Shown here piece by piece: positions 17,210 to 26,270 of a stretch of DNA of 48,250 nt. The stretch is from Fodinibius sp050117475. GTDB lineage: Bacteria; Bacteroidota; Rhodothermia; Balneolales; Balneolaceae. Both the position numbers and the translations under genes were made by a program. Location of the stretch: positions 1 through 48,250 of the forward strand of contig JASFMR010000016.1 in the NCBI GenBank assembly GCA_050117475.1, in the 5' to 3' direction. Each line of letters begins with the position of its first letter. Position 1 is the stretch's first letter. The notes below the pieces were generated by a model. It saw nothing but the letters and a program-made list of their open reading frames with translations. It had not been told where the DNA came from and did no database searches.

Positions 17210-18388
17210 ATGAATTCAGGCCAATGGATTACAATTATCGGATATATACACCTTATTGCAGGTGCACAGGGACTTTTTCTGGCAGTGTTGTTAAACAGTT
17301 ATCCGGCGGAGAACAAAGTCCCCAACCGGGTCCTTTCCATCCTGATCCTGGCATTCAGCTTGATCATCCTCGGTACTTCTCTGGGGGCAACAGGTCTTGA
17401 TGCAGTTGTTCCCAACCTAATCCGAATTGGAGATCCCATGGTGTTGCTGCTCGGCCCTTCGCTGCTGTTATATTTTACGGCTCTGAGGATTGGCAAGATC
17501 CCAACCATACAATGGGCGCATTTTCTGCCTTTTGTACTATATGTTTTAATTTTATTTCCCTTCTATGTTTCACCGGTCTCAACAAAAATACAGTGGGCGG
17601 AGGGTGCATTGGCATCATCTGGGGCGGAATCATGGTTCAATTTAATAAAAGCCATCCATGCTACGGGTTATTTTATCTGGGTGTACTGGCTGTTGAAGGA
17701 GCATGCCGATCAGGTTCAGACCTTTGCTTCGGATCTGAAATGTACGGACTTGTCCTGGATACGTAAGCTCACCGGGTACATGATTTTTCTCGCTTGTGTA
17801 GCGGTAATATCATTTTTACTGTCGGGCATGGGCCTGTTCGAAACCCGCCTTGCCAACTGGGTTATCGCCCTGGTGATGGCGGCTTTGGTCTATGTGATGG
17901 GATACTCGGCCTTGATCAAACCACGCGTCTTTGGAGATCGCGACTACCCGGCCTGGGAGCAAATCTCAGCCTGGAACACCCTCTGGGGACGTTTCAACTT
18001 TAATCCGGAAGCGAAACCGGATGAGCAGTATCTCCGGGAAGAAAAAAAGCTATTGAAGAAGCTTCAGACATTCATGGAGGAGGAGCAACCGTATCACGAG
18101 AGTAATTTGGATATCGCCCGGCTTTCCTCGATGACCAATATCCCGCAGTACCTGCTTTCCAGAATTATCAACCAGCACCTGGATCTCAACTTCTTTGATT
18201 TCGTCAATTCCTACCGCGTAGAAGAAGTCTGTAATCGCCTGGTTGATCCTACCCAAAATCAATACACTATCCTGGCCCTTGCGATGGATGCCGGATTCAA
18301 TTCGAAAAGTTCATTTTATACTGCTTTCCGGAAATCTACCGACATGACGCCTTCCCAATACCGAAAGGAATACCAACCTTCGGAATAA
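17210..18388 (+). CDS. Membrane-bound AraC-family regulator
   Basis: This 392-residue protein has an N-terminal half of about seven transmembrane helices (residues 8-240) and a C-terminal AraC/XylS DNA-binding domain (about 290-390). The latter shows YLLSRIINQHLDLNFFDFVN and the second helix-turn-helix with ALAMDAGFNSKSSFYTAFRK followed by TDMTPSQYRKEY, an excellent family match. This seven-helix-plus-AraC layout is common in Bacteroidota. The SRPBCC gene follows on the same strand after 148 bases and may be a target. Confidence 0.88.
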   Translation: MNSGQWITIIGYIHLIAGAQGLFLAVLLNSYPAENKVPNRVLSILILAFSLIILGTSLGATGLDAVVPNLIRIGDPMVLLLGPSLLLYFTALRIGKIPTIQWAHFLPFVLYVLILFPFYVSPVSTKIQWAEGALASSGAESWFNLIKAIHATGYFIWVYWLLKEHADQVQTFASDLKCTDLSWIRKLTGYMIFLACVAVISFLLSGMGLFETRLANWVIALVMAALVYVMGYSALIKPRVFGDRDYPAWEQISAWNTLWGRFNFNPEAKPDEQYLREEKKLLKKLQTFMEEEQPYHESNLDIARLSSMTNIPQYLLSRIINQHLDLNFFDFVNSYRVEEVCNRLVDPTQNQYTILALAMDAGFNSKSSFYTAFRKSTDMTPSQYRKEYQPSE

Positions 18389-18536
18389 ACCGGTTCGACT
18401 TTCCTCAATACGTCCGTATTTGCTGAAATCAAACTTCCTATTCAAGTAGTCGGACGCTTTGTTTCTTTTTTTCGGCTACTATGGTAGTGCAACATTGGGG
18501 ACAACCCGTAACAAACAACAATAAGAGAAATCAACC

Positions 18537-18995
18537 ATGAAATCTGACAAAGAATTAGCTGCCGGCGGACAGATCCGTTCATCGGCTTCCATCACGGCTT
18601 CCGCCGAAATGGTTATACATGCCGGTATAAGCCAAATTTGGGAGTTGATAACGGACTTCAATTGCTGGCCAATGTGGATGGAAGATGTTAGCAAGGTCAG
18701 CTTTAAAGGGAATTTATCTCCGGGGAATACCTTCCGATGGAAAACAAATGGCCTCAAGATTACTTCTGAGCTGCAACTGGTAGAGCCCGAAACCCGGCTG
18801 GCCTGGACCGGGAAAGCGCTGGGGACACGGGCTATTCACGTCTGGGAATTTAAAACCCTTGATAACCAAACGACGCTTGTGTCAACACGCGAATCAATGG
18901 AAGGACTTTTTATAAGGATTTTTTACAGTTCCGAAAAGCTTGAAGAAACGCTCATGAACGGATTGCGGGATCTAAAACTGGCTGCGTATGAATAA
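18537..18995 (+). CDS. SRPBCC-family (START/Bet v1-like) protein
   Basis: This 152-residue protein carries the polyketide-cyclase/SRPBCC pattern: an opening strand VIHAGISQIWELITDFNCWP, then WMEDVSKVSFKG, a central SELQLVEPETRLAWTGKALG and a long C-terminal helix EKLEETLMNGLRDLKLAAYE. These proteins bind hydrophobic ligands in a deep pocket; most have no known reaction. It follows the AraC gene on the same strand. The segment before residue 20 is less conserved in type, so a slightly later start is possible. Confidence 0.75.
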   Translation: MKSDKELAAGGQIRSSASITASAEMVIHAGISQIWELITDFNCWPMWMEDVSKVSFKGNLSPGNTFRWKTNGLKITSELQLVEPETRLAWTGKALGTRAIHVWEFKTLDNQTTLVSTRESMEGLFIRIFYSSEKLEETLMNGLRDLKLAAYE

Positions 18996-19199
18996 TTTGG
19001 GGGGATCGTTCCGATAGTAAGATCGAAACGTTTTGCGAGGCGGTTATGTCTGGAAGAATGAACTTCAGCCTTATGATTCAAAGCCATGATAAAATAATGA
19101 AAAGCCAAATCTCCATATCAGATAAATATCTTATGAAGTAAAAACTATTATGGATGGGATAGTGACATATTTTAAATATATATACCCTTCAAAATAGAA

Positions 19200-19424
19200 T
19201 TGATATCCCCGAGGAATTGTATCCTAAAATTATTAATTGGCTTGTTCAAATTATTGATAATGAAGATGAACAAAAACAGAAAATGGCAGACTTAATAAAC
19301 TTTTGTTCAAATAGTTGGATACCAAAGGGAAGATAGATCCTTATTGGATGAGTCAGTATTCTTTATCAAAAATGAACATTTGGCTCAGTTACGGCAAAAA
19401 CTCCAAAAGCTTACTATTCAGGGA
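19200..19424 (+). pseudogene. Fragments of an unrecognised protein
   Basis: Two short open stretches separated by a stop and frame change read DIPEELYPKIINWLVQIIDN (with a charged continuation ending in WIPKGR) and then ESVFFIKNEHLAQLRQKLQK. They look like real helical protein sequence but have no plausible start. They lie just before the Fic relic and may be part of the same decayed locus. I do not recognise the family. Confidence 0.3.
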
Positions 19425-19472
19425 AGCCAATATTAACCGGTAATTCAACTGGAAAATAATCCGGAAAGTATT

Positions 19473-19860
19473 ATGTTTGATAATCCCAGTGAACTGGAGC
19501 CACTGTTTCCCAAGGGAAATAGTAGTTTAGTTGACTTGGCAATGGAGGTCGACAGGCCGCAGCCCTGCGCAATTCTTTGCATAAGATAACACGCAAAAGT
19601 ATTGCTGATCTATCTGCTGCGGCACATAAACAGCTATTATTCCAATCTTATTGAGGGACATCACACGCATCCTGCGGATATCGAACGGGCCGTTCGAAAG
19701 GATTATGATACAGATACAAAAAAAGAGCGCTGCAGGAATTAAGTCTTGCCCATATAACCGGTATCCTGAAGGTCAATTTAACTGTTTGCGGTACCGAATT
19801 GAGTCGGCGAATCCAAAGTCGAAGTTTAGCTGTCGGTGGAGATATATGAAGAATCCCTCT
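19473..19860 (+). pseudogene. Decayed Fic-family gene (N-terminal part only)
   Basis: Three frames joined by frameshifts give the N-terminal part of a Fic protein: PSELEPLFPKGNSSLVDLAM, then QAAALRNSLHKITRKSIADL, then INSYYSNLIEGHHTHPADIE continuing to ERAVRKDYDTDTKK, then ALQELSLAHITGI. The SNLIEGHxTHPxDIERA block is the characteristic inhibitory-helix neighbourhood of Fic proteins. The catalytic HPFxxGNGR motif is absent and the reading ends near 19860. The gene is dead; Fic proteins transfer AMP to target proteins and often act in toxin systems. Confidence 0.7.
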
Positions 19861-19909
19861 TAAATAATTATTCTTTTACCTAATTTTATATCCCAAAAGA
19901 ACCCTACAC

Positions 19910-20719
19910 CTAAAGATCCGAAGGCGTGCGATTGGTAAGTTGCTTGGAAACTTTAACAAAGTGAGAAAAATCGGTAAAGCCATATTCCCAGTGATTAAAG
20001 TTATATCCATGCTTTTTATACTGTTCCAGTCCCTTCTTAAATTTATCCAGCTTCTGGCAGAATTTTGGGGAGTAATCGGTTATGTCTTTAAAATAACGAT
20101 ACAGGGTTGAGTAGGATACGGCCAACTCTCTAGATATATCCTCCAAATTGGTAGTATCAAGACTCTGCTGCTGCAATAAAAGTTCGAGGCCGTCTTGTAC
20201 GGTGTGATATTTATAGTTTGCTTCAAGTTTACAGAGCTCAGGAAGTAATAATTTTTCAAATAGCTTTATCCGTTCGTGAAAATTAGAGGCTTCGCAAAGT
20301 TGCTCTTCGAGGAATAAGTCTTTGAATAAATAATTAAGATCGATTAAGGTGTCCTCCAGTTCTCTTTGGCGGGGGGACAAAAGCAAGCCCGCTAATCCAG
20401 GCTTTAGGTTGACAAAGAAATTATGCATCCCCCTGGGGTGCCTGAACTTCCTGGTTTCCAGGGTGTGCCCTACAAAGGTTGATGATGTTACGATCTGTTC
20501 ATCATTAAAATCATCAAGGTAACTCCATCCCGCACCATCTAAATTAATGCAAATAAGGGTATTAAGAGATGGTAACGAGGTATGCCATACTTCCTCTCCT
20601 TGATTGCTGAAATAAATCTCATAATAGAAATTAATATAGCTACTTAATGCTTTGGTCGGATTGGCAGTCTTCAGGTAAGACAGCTTCTCACCGGGGAATA
20701 TGACAGTTGGTTGTTTCAA
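19910..20719 (-). CDS. AraC-family regulator with DUF6597-like sensor domain
   Basis: This 269-residue protein has an N-terminal beta-rich domain (about 15-115, with LPSLNTLICINLDGAGWSYL) and a C-terminal AraC domain (about 165-269). The first helix-turn-helix is TTNLEDISRELAVSYSTLYR; the second region reads HWEYGFTDFSHFVKVSKQLT and ends RTPSDL. It is soluble, unlike the seven-helix AraC protein upstream. It faces away from the methyltransferase-SGNH gene across a 160-base gap, so it may control that gene. A decayed copy of its C-terminus lies at 4556-4632. Confidence 0.85.
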   Translation of the reverse strand: MKQPTVIFPGEKLSYLKTANPTKALSSYINFYYEIYFSNQGEEVWHTSLPSLNTLICINLDGAGWSYLDDFNDEQIVTSSTFVGHTLETRKFRHPRGMHNFFVNLKPGLAGLLLSPRQRELEDTLIDLNYLFKDLFLEEQLCEASNFHERIKLFEKLLLPELCKLEANYKYHTVQDGLELLLQQQSLDTTNLEDISRELAVSYSTLYRYFKDITDYSPKFCQKLDKFKKGLEQYKKHGYNFNHWEYGFTDFSHFVKVSKQLTNRTPSDL

Positions 20720-20879
20720 AACACTTTGTTAATCATTGGCAATTTAAATCTCTTCACTTTATTCGAATACTACAAGTTTTTGTTTCCTCTTTTTCAGATT
20801 GAAAGATTCTTACATTAAAAAAATCAACATAGAATATTAGTATGGGGATAAACGAATCGTGAATTTTCAAAAGTGAGCA

Positions 20880-22325
20880 ATGAGAGTTTTAAAAATAATA
20901 TTTTCCCTGCTTTGTTATGTGATCGGGTTTGGGTGTATCATCTACTACTTTGACTTCTTTACCGGGTATTTTGTCCCCAAGGGTATCAATTCGGGAAATC
21001 CTCAAAGTTTTCTAAACGCTGTTTTTATTGACTTGGGATTACTCATGTTATTTGGACTGCAGCACAGCCTGATGGCCCGAACGGGTTTTAAAGAGTGGTC
21101 TGAAAAGAAACTGCCCTCTTCACTTACCCGCAGTTATTATATTCTGCTTTCCAGCATTGTTCTGGGGATTGTGATCTGGTTGTGGCAACCGATTCCCCTT
21201 GTGATTTACGATGTCAAGGGTACTCCAACCGGCGATCTGCTATTGGGATTGTACTATTTGGGTTGGACGGTCGGCCTGTTGAGCACCTTCGAAATTGATC
21301 ATTTTGAGCTTTTTGGTGTAAAGCAGGCACTCTATCCGGGGAGTGATGAAAGCCAAGATCTTAAAATGCCTTTCTTTTATCGCGTAGTCCGGCATCCCAT
21401 TTATCTGGGCTGGATATTAATTCACTGGATGACCCCGATGATGACGGTTGGCCATTTACTCTTTGCCGCAGGAATTACGGTTTATATCTATGTCGCGATT
21501 ATTTTTGAAGAGCATGACCTCATCAAACAGTTTGGTGATCAGTATCAAGAGTATAAAAAAACCACTCCAAGATTGAATCCGTTGCTGTACCCCTTCAAGC
21601 AATCTCCGATGGCGATGAAGCTTATTAAGGTTGCAGGTCTCATAGCGATCGTTGCGGTCATTGGATACGGGGCCCGGTTCGTCATGTGGGTAGGCAATGA
21701 AATCGCAATGATGAAAAGTGATGATCCTCTTATTTGGCAAGATGAAATGACCCATCTTACTGAAAAGAATAAACCAATGAGAGGAGATTCATCGGCCGTT
21801 CTCTTTGTCGGTAGTTCATCATTTCGTTTTTGGGATCACATTGAGGAGGACCTGACTCCTATTAAGGTCATTAATAATGGATTTGGAGGAGCAAAGGTGC
21901 CTGATGTGTTCCATTATAAAGAAGAGCTTATCTATGCGTATCATCCCCAAAAACTGGTGTTTTTCTTGGGGAGCAATGATATCAGTGGTGCTGAAAATGA
22001 TAAATCTCCGGAAGAACTTTACGATTTGTATGCCAGGTTAGCGATGGATGTCCATCAGAAATTCCCCGATTGCCAAATGTATATTTTGGCTATTACCCCT
22101 ACCCTTGCCCGCTGGAATGTTTGGCCGGAAGTTAAAAAAGCGAACGAGACGATCCGGTCACATTCCGAGCGGGTGAATTGGGTGACCTACCTCGATGTAG
22201 ATGATTCTTTTCTCAGCGATTTAGGCGAACCGGAGTGGAAATATTATAAGTGGGATGGGACACATCTCAGCCGTGAAGGATACCAGATATGGAGCCAAGT
22301 TCTTAAAAAGAAGCTAATGGACTAA
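20880..22325 (+). CDS. Fusion of MddA-like membrane methyltransferase and SGNH hydrolase
   Basis: This 481-residue protein joins two families. Residues 1-240 match the NnrU/isoprenylcysteine-methyltransferase-like MddA group (methanethiol S-methyltransferase): five or so helices, LQHSLMARTGFKEWSEKKLP, LSTFEIDHFELFGVKQ, the S-adenosylmethionine motif FYRVVRHPIYLGW and the late EEHDL. A further helix (about 246-270) leads to an SGNH hydrolase domain (about 300-481): block I VGSSSFRFW (nucleophile Ser313), block II GFGGAKV, block III LGSNDISG and block V WDGTHLS (Asp459, His462). Reading is continuous with no frameshift. The linker suggests the hydrolase faces the other side of the membrane from the N-terminus. 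The substrate pairing is unknown. Confidence 0.85.
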   Translation: MRVLKIIFSLLCYVIGFGCIIYYFDFFTGYFVPKGINSGNPQSFLNAVFIDLGLLMLFGLQHSLMARTGFKEWSEKKLPSSLTRSYYILLSSIVLGIVIWLWQPIPLVIYDVKGTPTGDLLLGLYYLGWTVGLLSTFEIDHFELFGVKQALYPGSDESQDLKMPFFYRVVRHPIYLGWILIHWMTPMMTVGHLLFAAGITVYIYVAIIFEEHDLIKQFGDQYQEYKKTTPRLNPLLYPFKQSPMAMKLIKVAGLIAIVAVIGYGARFVMWVGNEIAMMKSDDPLIWQDEMTHLTEKNKPMRGDSSAVLFVGSSSFRFWDHIEEDLTPIKVINNGFGGAKVPDVFHYKEELIYAYHPQKLVFFLGSNDISGAENDKSPEELYDLYARLAMDVHQKFPDCQMYILAITPTLARWNVWPEVKKANETIRSHSERVNWVTYLDVDDSFLSDLGEPEWKYYKWDGTHLSREGYQIWSQVLKKKLMD

Positions 22326-22344
22326 CTATATAGTACTTGTAAAA

Positions 22345-22824
22345 ATGAATGACAATCAAAGAACATTGAGCTACACTCAAAAAATTAAAGGGACGCCAAG
22401 GGAAATATTTCCCCTGCTTTGTCCCGAGCGGGAGTGCGACTGGCTGGATGGTTGGGACTACGAGATGATCCACTCCCAAAGCGGATTCGCAGAGGGGAAT
22501 TGTGTTTTTAAAACGCCAATGCACGGGAAAAATGATACATACTGGGTTGTCAGCCGGTATGACCCCGAAAATTTCATCATAGAATTTGTCCGCTTTACGC
22601 TCCCGGAGGTAATAGTACAAATAGCGATTCAGGTACTTGGATCGGCTAGCGATTTCACAGATGTCAGGGTCTCATATACCTATACCGCCCTGAGCCGGGC
22701 CCAGCTGGAGTATCTCAAAAATCAATTAGAGGATGATTTTGAAGACTCCATGAGCTGGTGGGAAAAATCCATGAATTATTACCTGGAGATGGGCGAAATG
22801 TTAAAACGGGATGAACAGCGGTGA
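22345..22824 (+). CDS. SRPBCC-like small protein
   Basis: This 159-residue protein has the SRPBCC/START layout: an opening strand LSYTQKIKGTPREIFPLLCP, then a Trp-rich ECDWLDGWDYEMIH, central strands with NDTYWVVSRYDPENFIIEF, and a long C-terminal helix from LSRAQLEYLKNQLEDDF onward. It lies 19 bases after the methyltransferase-SGNH gene and 4 bases before the GIN-domain gene, so all three are probably one operon. The ligand is unknown. Confidence 0.65.
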   Translation: MNDNQRTLSYTQKIKGTPREIFPLLCPERECDWLDGWDYEMIHSQSGFAEGNCVFKTPMHGKNDTYWVVSRYDPENFIIEFVRFTLPEVIVQIAIQVLGSASDFTDVRVSYTYTALSRAQLEYLKNQLEDDFEDSMSWWEKSMNYYLEMGEMLKRDEQR

Positions 22825-22828
22825 TTTT

Positions 22829-23542
22829 ATGAAAAACTTGCTGATCACTGGCATATTGAGTTTGGCCTTGTTAAGCTGCGGTCTTTTCGGTGGCAATAGA
22901 TTCTCTGGTGAGATTGTAAAAGAGACGCGGAAAGTTGAAAACGTTTCGAAAGTAAGCGTCGGTTATGGCTTCGATGTTACCATGGCTGTCGGTGGTGAAG
23001 AATCGTTGGTCATTGAAGCTCCCGAGGATGCAATGCCCTACATCATTACTACCGTAGAAAATCATGAATTGCTGGTTAAACTTGATCCCGATGTGAAACC
23101 ATCCCAGCTGAGTGTAAAGAAGATAAGTTTAGTGGTTAAATCCATAGGTGGAATACGAATATCCGGAACTTCCACATTGCATTGTGATGATGTGATTTCG
23201 GCGGATACGGTGTCGATTGGGACAAGCGGAAAGTCGCAGGCAAATCTATTTGTCCATTCTAACGAAACGCAAATTGAGTCGAGTGGCACTTCAAAAGTGA
23301 TCATAGCCGGACAGACGGTCTCCCTGGATGTTTTGGGGATCTCCGGAGAAAGCTTGTTTGACGGATTTTCCTTTACCGTTAATAAGACGTCTGTTTTTGC
23401 TTCCGGGAAAAGTGTGGTTAAAACTCATACCACTGAGGAGCTTGATGTGTCCGCGTCCGGCGCAAGCAGAATCCTTTATAAAGGACATCCCGATATCGAA
23501 ACTCATTTGTCGGGCGACGCAAAAGTTGAAGATTACAACTAA
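22829..23542 (+). CDS. GIN-domain (DUF2807) lipoprotein
   Basis: The start chosen is the ATG at 22829 (237 residues), because it begins a lipoprotein signal MKNLLITGILSLALLSCG; a start 18 bases upstream would overlap the previous gene. The lipobox LLSC is followed by the head GIN domain: VSVGYGFDVTMAVGGEESLV, EAPEDAMPYIITTVENHELL and a run of short beta-helix turns (IRISGTSTLHCDDVISAD, GTSGKSQANLFVHSNETQ, SASGASRILYKGHP). Such proteins are secreted or outer-membrane-attached beta-solenoids of unknown role, abundant in Bacteroidota. Confidence 0.85.
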   Translation: MKNLLITGILSLALLSCGLFGGNRFSGEIVKETRKVENVSKVSVGYGFDVTMAVGGEESLVIEAPEDAMPYIITTVENHELLVKLDPDVKPSQLSVKKISLVVKSIGGIRISGTSTLHCDDVISADTVSIGTSGKSQANLFVHSNETQIESSGTSKVIIAGQTVSLDVLGISGESLFDGFSFTVNKTSVFASGKSVVKTHTTEELDVSASGASRILYKGHPDIETHLSGDAKVEDYN

Positions 23543-23584
23543 AAGCAGGATTCAGAATAACGGTGTTCCGTTGAAGCCAAAAAC

Positions 23585-25093
23585 ATGCATAATTCAATAC
23601 TTTTAATACTATCAGCGTTATTTTCGTCACTGTCCTTTTTTGTCCATCAACCGGCGCAAAAAGCTGTAGGTCATTGTACTCAAACATCTGGCATTAAACC
23701 ACTTCCGCTTAAAGATACATTAGAAGTGGCTACCAAACTGCCTGACCGTACCTGTGATTGTCATCGGGCCTTTGAAGATCTCGTAAGGAAGATGGAAGAA
23801 AACTATATCGGTTATAAAAAATTGAGGAAAAGCGGTGGGCTTGTAGACTACAGGAGGACTAAAGAAAAATATAAAAGAATCACACAAGCACTTCCTGCTG
23901 TAAAATGCACTCGGGCCTTGCAGCAGTTTCTGGATCAGTTTGAAGATGGACACCTCTTCGTATATGAAGAACCGGAATATACTCTCAACGAGAAAAAACT
24001 GCTTGGCTGGTGGTCAGACGAAAATCGAAAGTCAGGTGAATATCTTAATAAAAAGTTACAAGAAAAAGACAACTCCGGAATGATAGGGAAATGGACCGAT
24101 GGCCACTATCAAATCTTTATAATTCGTGAAGGGGATGTATTTAATGCATACTCTGCCCGTGATTCGGATACCTTATCACAAGGCACCCTACTAGCTCAAT
24201 TGATCAAGACGGATAAAGGCTATGAAGGTTTTCTGAACAATTACGATCTCGAACCCCGCTATGTGAAGGCAAACCTCTACAAAGAGAAAACCCTTCTGCA
24301 TTTGGGAGGCGTTCATTATTGGGCCAGGATGGAGGATGGCCCTGAAAGAGAGCTTGAAATGATTGATTATTCCAATATTCTTGCCCCAACGATCACATCG
24401 TTGAATGAAGAGACTACTCTGTTCTCTATCCCTTCTTTCTTAGTAGATCCGGAACAAATGCGTGATTTACTAATGAGTAATGTGGATAAGTTGACAGATA
24501 GCAAAAACCTGATAATTGATATTCGGGGCAATACGGGCGGCAATGCTATCTACTTTATGTTTACTGATATATATGTAACGAATGATCTTCTTCCCAGTCA
24601 GGGGAAAGTTTTGGCTTCACCAGCTACGCTGAAATACTATAAGAGATTGGCAGGGAATTCTCGATCTCCTATTTATACTCCACTTATTGAGAGAATTAAA
24701 AAGCACTTGGGAGAGATTGTAGGCGGTCCTGCGTATCAAGGGAAAAAAGCGAACCCTTACCCTTCTCAAATCGAAAATGTAGCCATATTGACTGATGAAG
24801 CCTGTGCAAGTGCTGCGGAATCTTTCATCCTGCATTCAAAAAAGATGAGTAAGAAAGTAACCATCTTTGGATCTCCCACAGCCGGAGTAATCGATTATAC
24901 TAGTGTTAATATTCTGAAATTGGATTCCGGCAATCAACATATATGGTTTGGATATCCGACCAGTACACTACCTGAGATATATTATATGGATGGTTCTAAA
25001 GGGGCATATAATAAAAGTGGAATATTGCCGGATGTTTCTATTCCGGACTCGGTCAGGGATAAAGTTGGCTTTGTTTTAAAGTATTACGACTAA
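23585..25093 (+). CDS. Secreted S41-family serine peptidase
   Basis: This 502-residue protein starts with a signal segment (ILLILSALFSSLSFFV). The peptidase domain shows DGHLFV with His123, the strand NLIIDIRGNTGGN (about 308-320) and the nucleophile region DEACASAAESF, with Ser409 as the probable catalytic Ser, followed by IFGSPTAGVIDYTS. This is the tricorn/IRBP-like branch of S41, whose C-terminal half also resembles CtpA-type proteases. The N-terminal 300 residues contain a domain I do not recognise. It is probably periplasmic and lies just after the GIN lipoprotein gene on the same strand. Confidence 0.82.
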   Translation: MHNSILLILSALFSSLSFFVHQPAQKAVGHCTQTSGIKPLPLKDTLEVATKLPDRTCDCHRAFEDLVRKMEENYIGYKKLRKSGGLVDYRRTKEKYKRITQALPAVKCTRALQQFLDQFEDGHLFVYEEPEYTLNEKKLLGWWSDENRKSGEYLNKKLQEKDNSGMIGKWTDGHYQIFIIREGDVFNAYSARDSDTLSQGTLLAQLIKTDKGYEGFLNNYDLEPRYVKANLYKEKTLLHLGGVHYWARMEDGPERELEMIDYSNILAPTITSLNEETTLFSIPSFLVDPEQMRDLLMSNVDKLTDSKNLIIDIRGNTGGNAIYFMFTDIYVTNDLLPSQGKVLASPATLKYYKRLAGNSRSPIYTPLIERIKKHLGEIVGGPAYQGKKANPYPSQIENVAILTDEACASAAESFILHSKKMSKKVTIFGSPTAGVIDYTSVNILKLDSGNQHIWFGYPTSTLPEIYYMDGSKGAYNKSGILPDVSIPDSVRDKVGFVLKYYD

Positions 25094-25119
25094 CGTTCAA
25101 TTAATATAAGGATTGAAAT

Positions 25120-26121
25120 ATGCGGCCCATTCTTTCATTAAAAAGCAGAACTTCATTAGTAAATAATTTGATTGCTTGTTTTGTAATGTTCTTGTTGTTC
25201 TGCAAAACGGGTTATGCTCAAGAGCCTGCCACGCATCCGGACTCTGCTAAAATTGTTACAAGTGACATTCGTCTTTTTTGGGATGCGTATGATTCATCAA
25301 CGGCAGAGGATCGTGCTGATGTTTTTCAGTCCGATTATTTTAATCGCGGATCTGAGGGTCTTAAAGCATTCATCAAATTGCGAATTAAAAGTGCTGAGGA
25401 TCTTGCTCAGGTTGTCAATAGTCACCCACGTTACTATGCTTCCGCGCGGGAGAGCATACTTCGAATAACGGACTATGAAGCAACAATCCGCAAAGCCTTT
25501 CATAAGCTTGAAGCGCTGTATCCGGATGCGGTTTATCCCAACGTATATTTTGTAATCGGCAGGATGAATTCTGGTGGTACCACAAGCGATGAAGGATTGC
25601 TCATCGGGGCAGAAATGTTTGGGCGCACGCCCCAAATGCCCGTTGAAGAACTTGACAATTGGCACCGGGCCGTTCTTACGCCAGTAGAGAATATTCCTCA
25701 TATCGTAGCGCACGAACTTATCCATTATCAGCAGCATTATACCCACAAGCCAAAAACCCTCCTTGAACGAGCTATTAAAGAGGGAATAGCGGATTATGTG
25801 GCGAAATTAATATCGGGTGATACTATCAACCCAAAGATGTATCAATGGGGGGAACGGCATGAGTCCGATACATGGTGCAGGTTCAAGGAAGAAATGTTTG
25901 GAGAAGATATTTCAAACTGGCTCTACAATGGATCGGCAACGAAAAATCGTCCTGCTGATCTTGGATATTTTATGGGATATAAAATTGCCGAAGCGTATCA
26001 CAAACAGGCTGATGTCAATGACACAGAAGTATTGAGGGATCTTTTCACCATTCCGGATTTCAAGACTTTTTTGAAAGAAAGTAAATACGCACAACAGTTT
26101 GTTTGTGAGTCTAATCATTAA
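25120..26121 (+). CDS. Secreted DUF2268-type predicted zinc protease
   Basis: This 333-residue protein has an N-terminal signal segment ending near GYAQ. The zinc site is PHIVAHELIHYQQHY (His198, Glu199, His202) with the downstream acidic ligand in IKEGIADYVAKL (Glu221). The context VYFVIGRMNSGGTTSDEGLL, a glycine-rich strand upstream, matches DUF2268/GldB-like predicted Zn-dependent proteases. It follows the S41 peptidase by 26 bases on the same strand. The substrate is unknown. Confidence 0.82.
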   Translation: MRPILSLKSRTSLVNNLIACFVMFLLFCKTGYAQEPATHPDSAKIVTSDIRLFWDAYDSSTAEDRADVFQSDYFNRGSEGLKAFIKLRIKSAEDLAQVVNSHPRYYASARESILRITDYEATIRKAFHKLEALYPDAVYPNVYFVIGRMNSGGTTSDEGLLIGAEMFGRTPQMPVEELDNWHRAVLTPVENIPHIVAHELIHYQQHYTHKPKTLLERAIKEGIADYVAKLISGDTINPKMYQWGERHESDTWCRFKEEMFGEDISNWLYNGSATKNRPADLGYFMGYKIAEAYHKQADVNDTEVLRDLFTIPDFKTFLKESKYAQQFVCESNH

Positions 26122-26207
26122 TATAACAAGGCACAGGCGATTCTGTTCTTCACCCCTACCGTTCTCTCATTAGAAGTTGAAAGATATGTACACCAAAACT
26201 ATCAAAA

Positions 26208-26219
26208 ACTATCGATAGT
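26208..26219. promoter_or_regulatory. 12-bp perfect palindrome upstream of the SDR gene
   Basis: ACTATCGATAGT is a perfect palindrome 52 bases upstream of the SDR start codon, with a further half-site ACTATC ten bases before it. It could be an operator for a dimeric repressor. No matching site was seen elsewhere, so this is weak. Confidence 0.25.
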
Positions 26220-26270
26220 ATAGAACAAAGAGATCAACAATAATTTCGTGTTAATTCATAGTTACAAACA

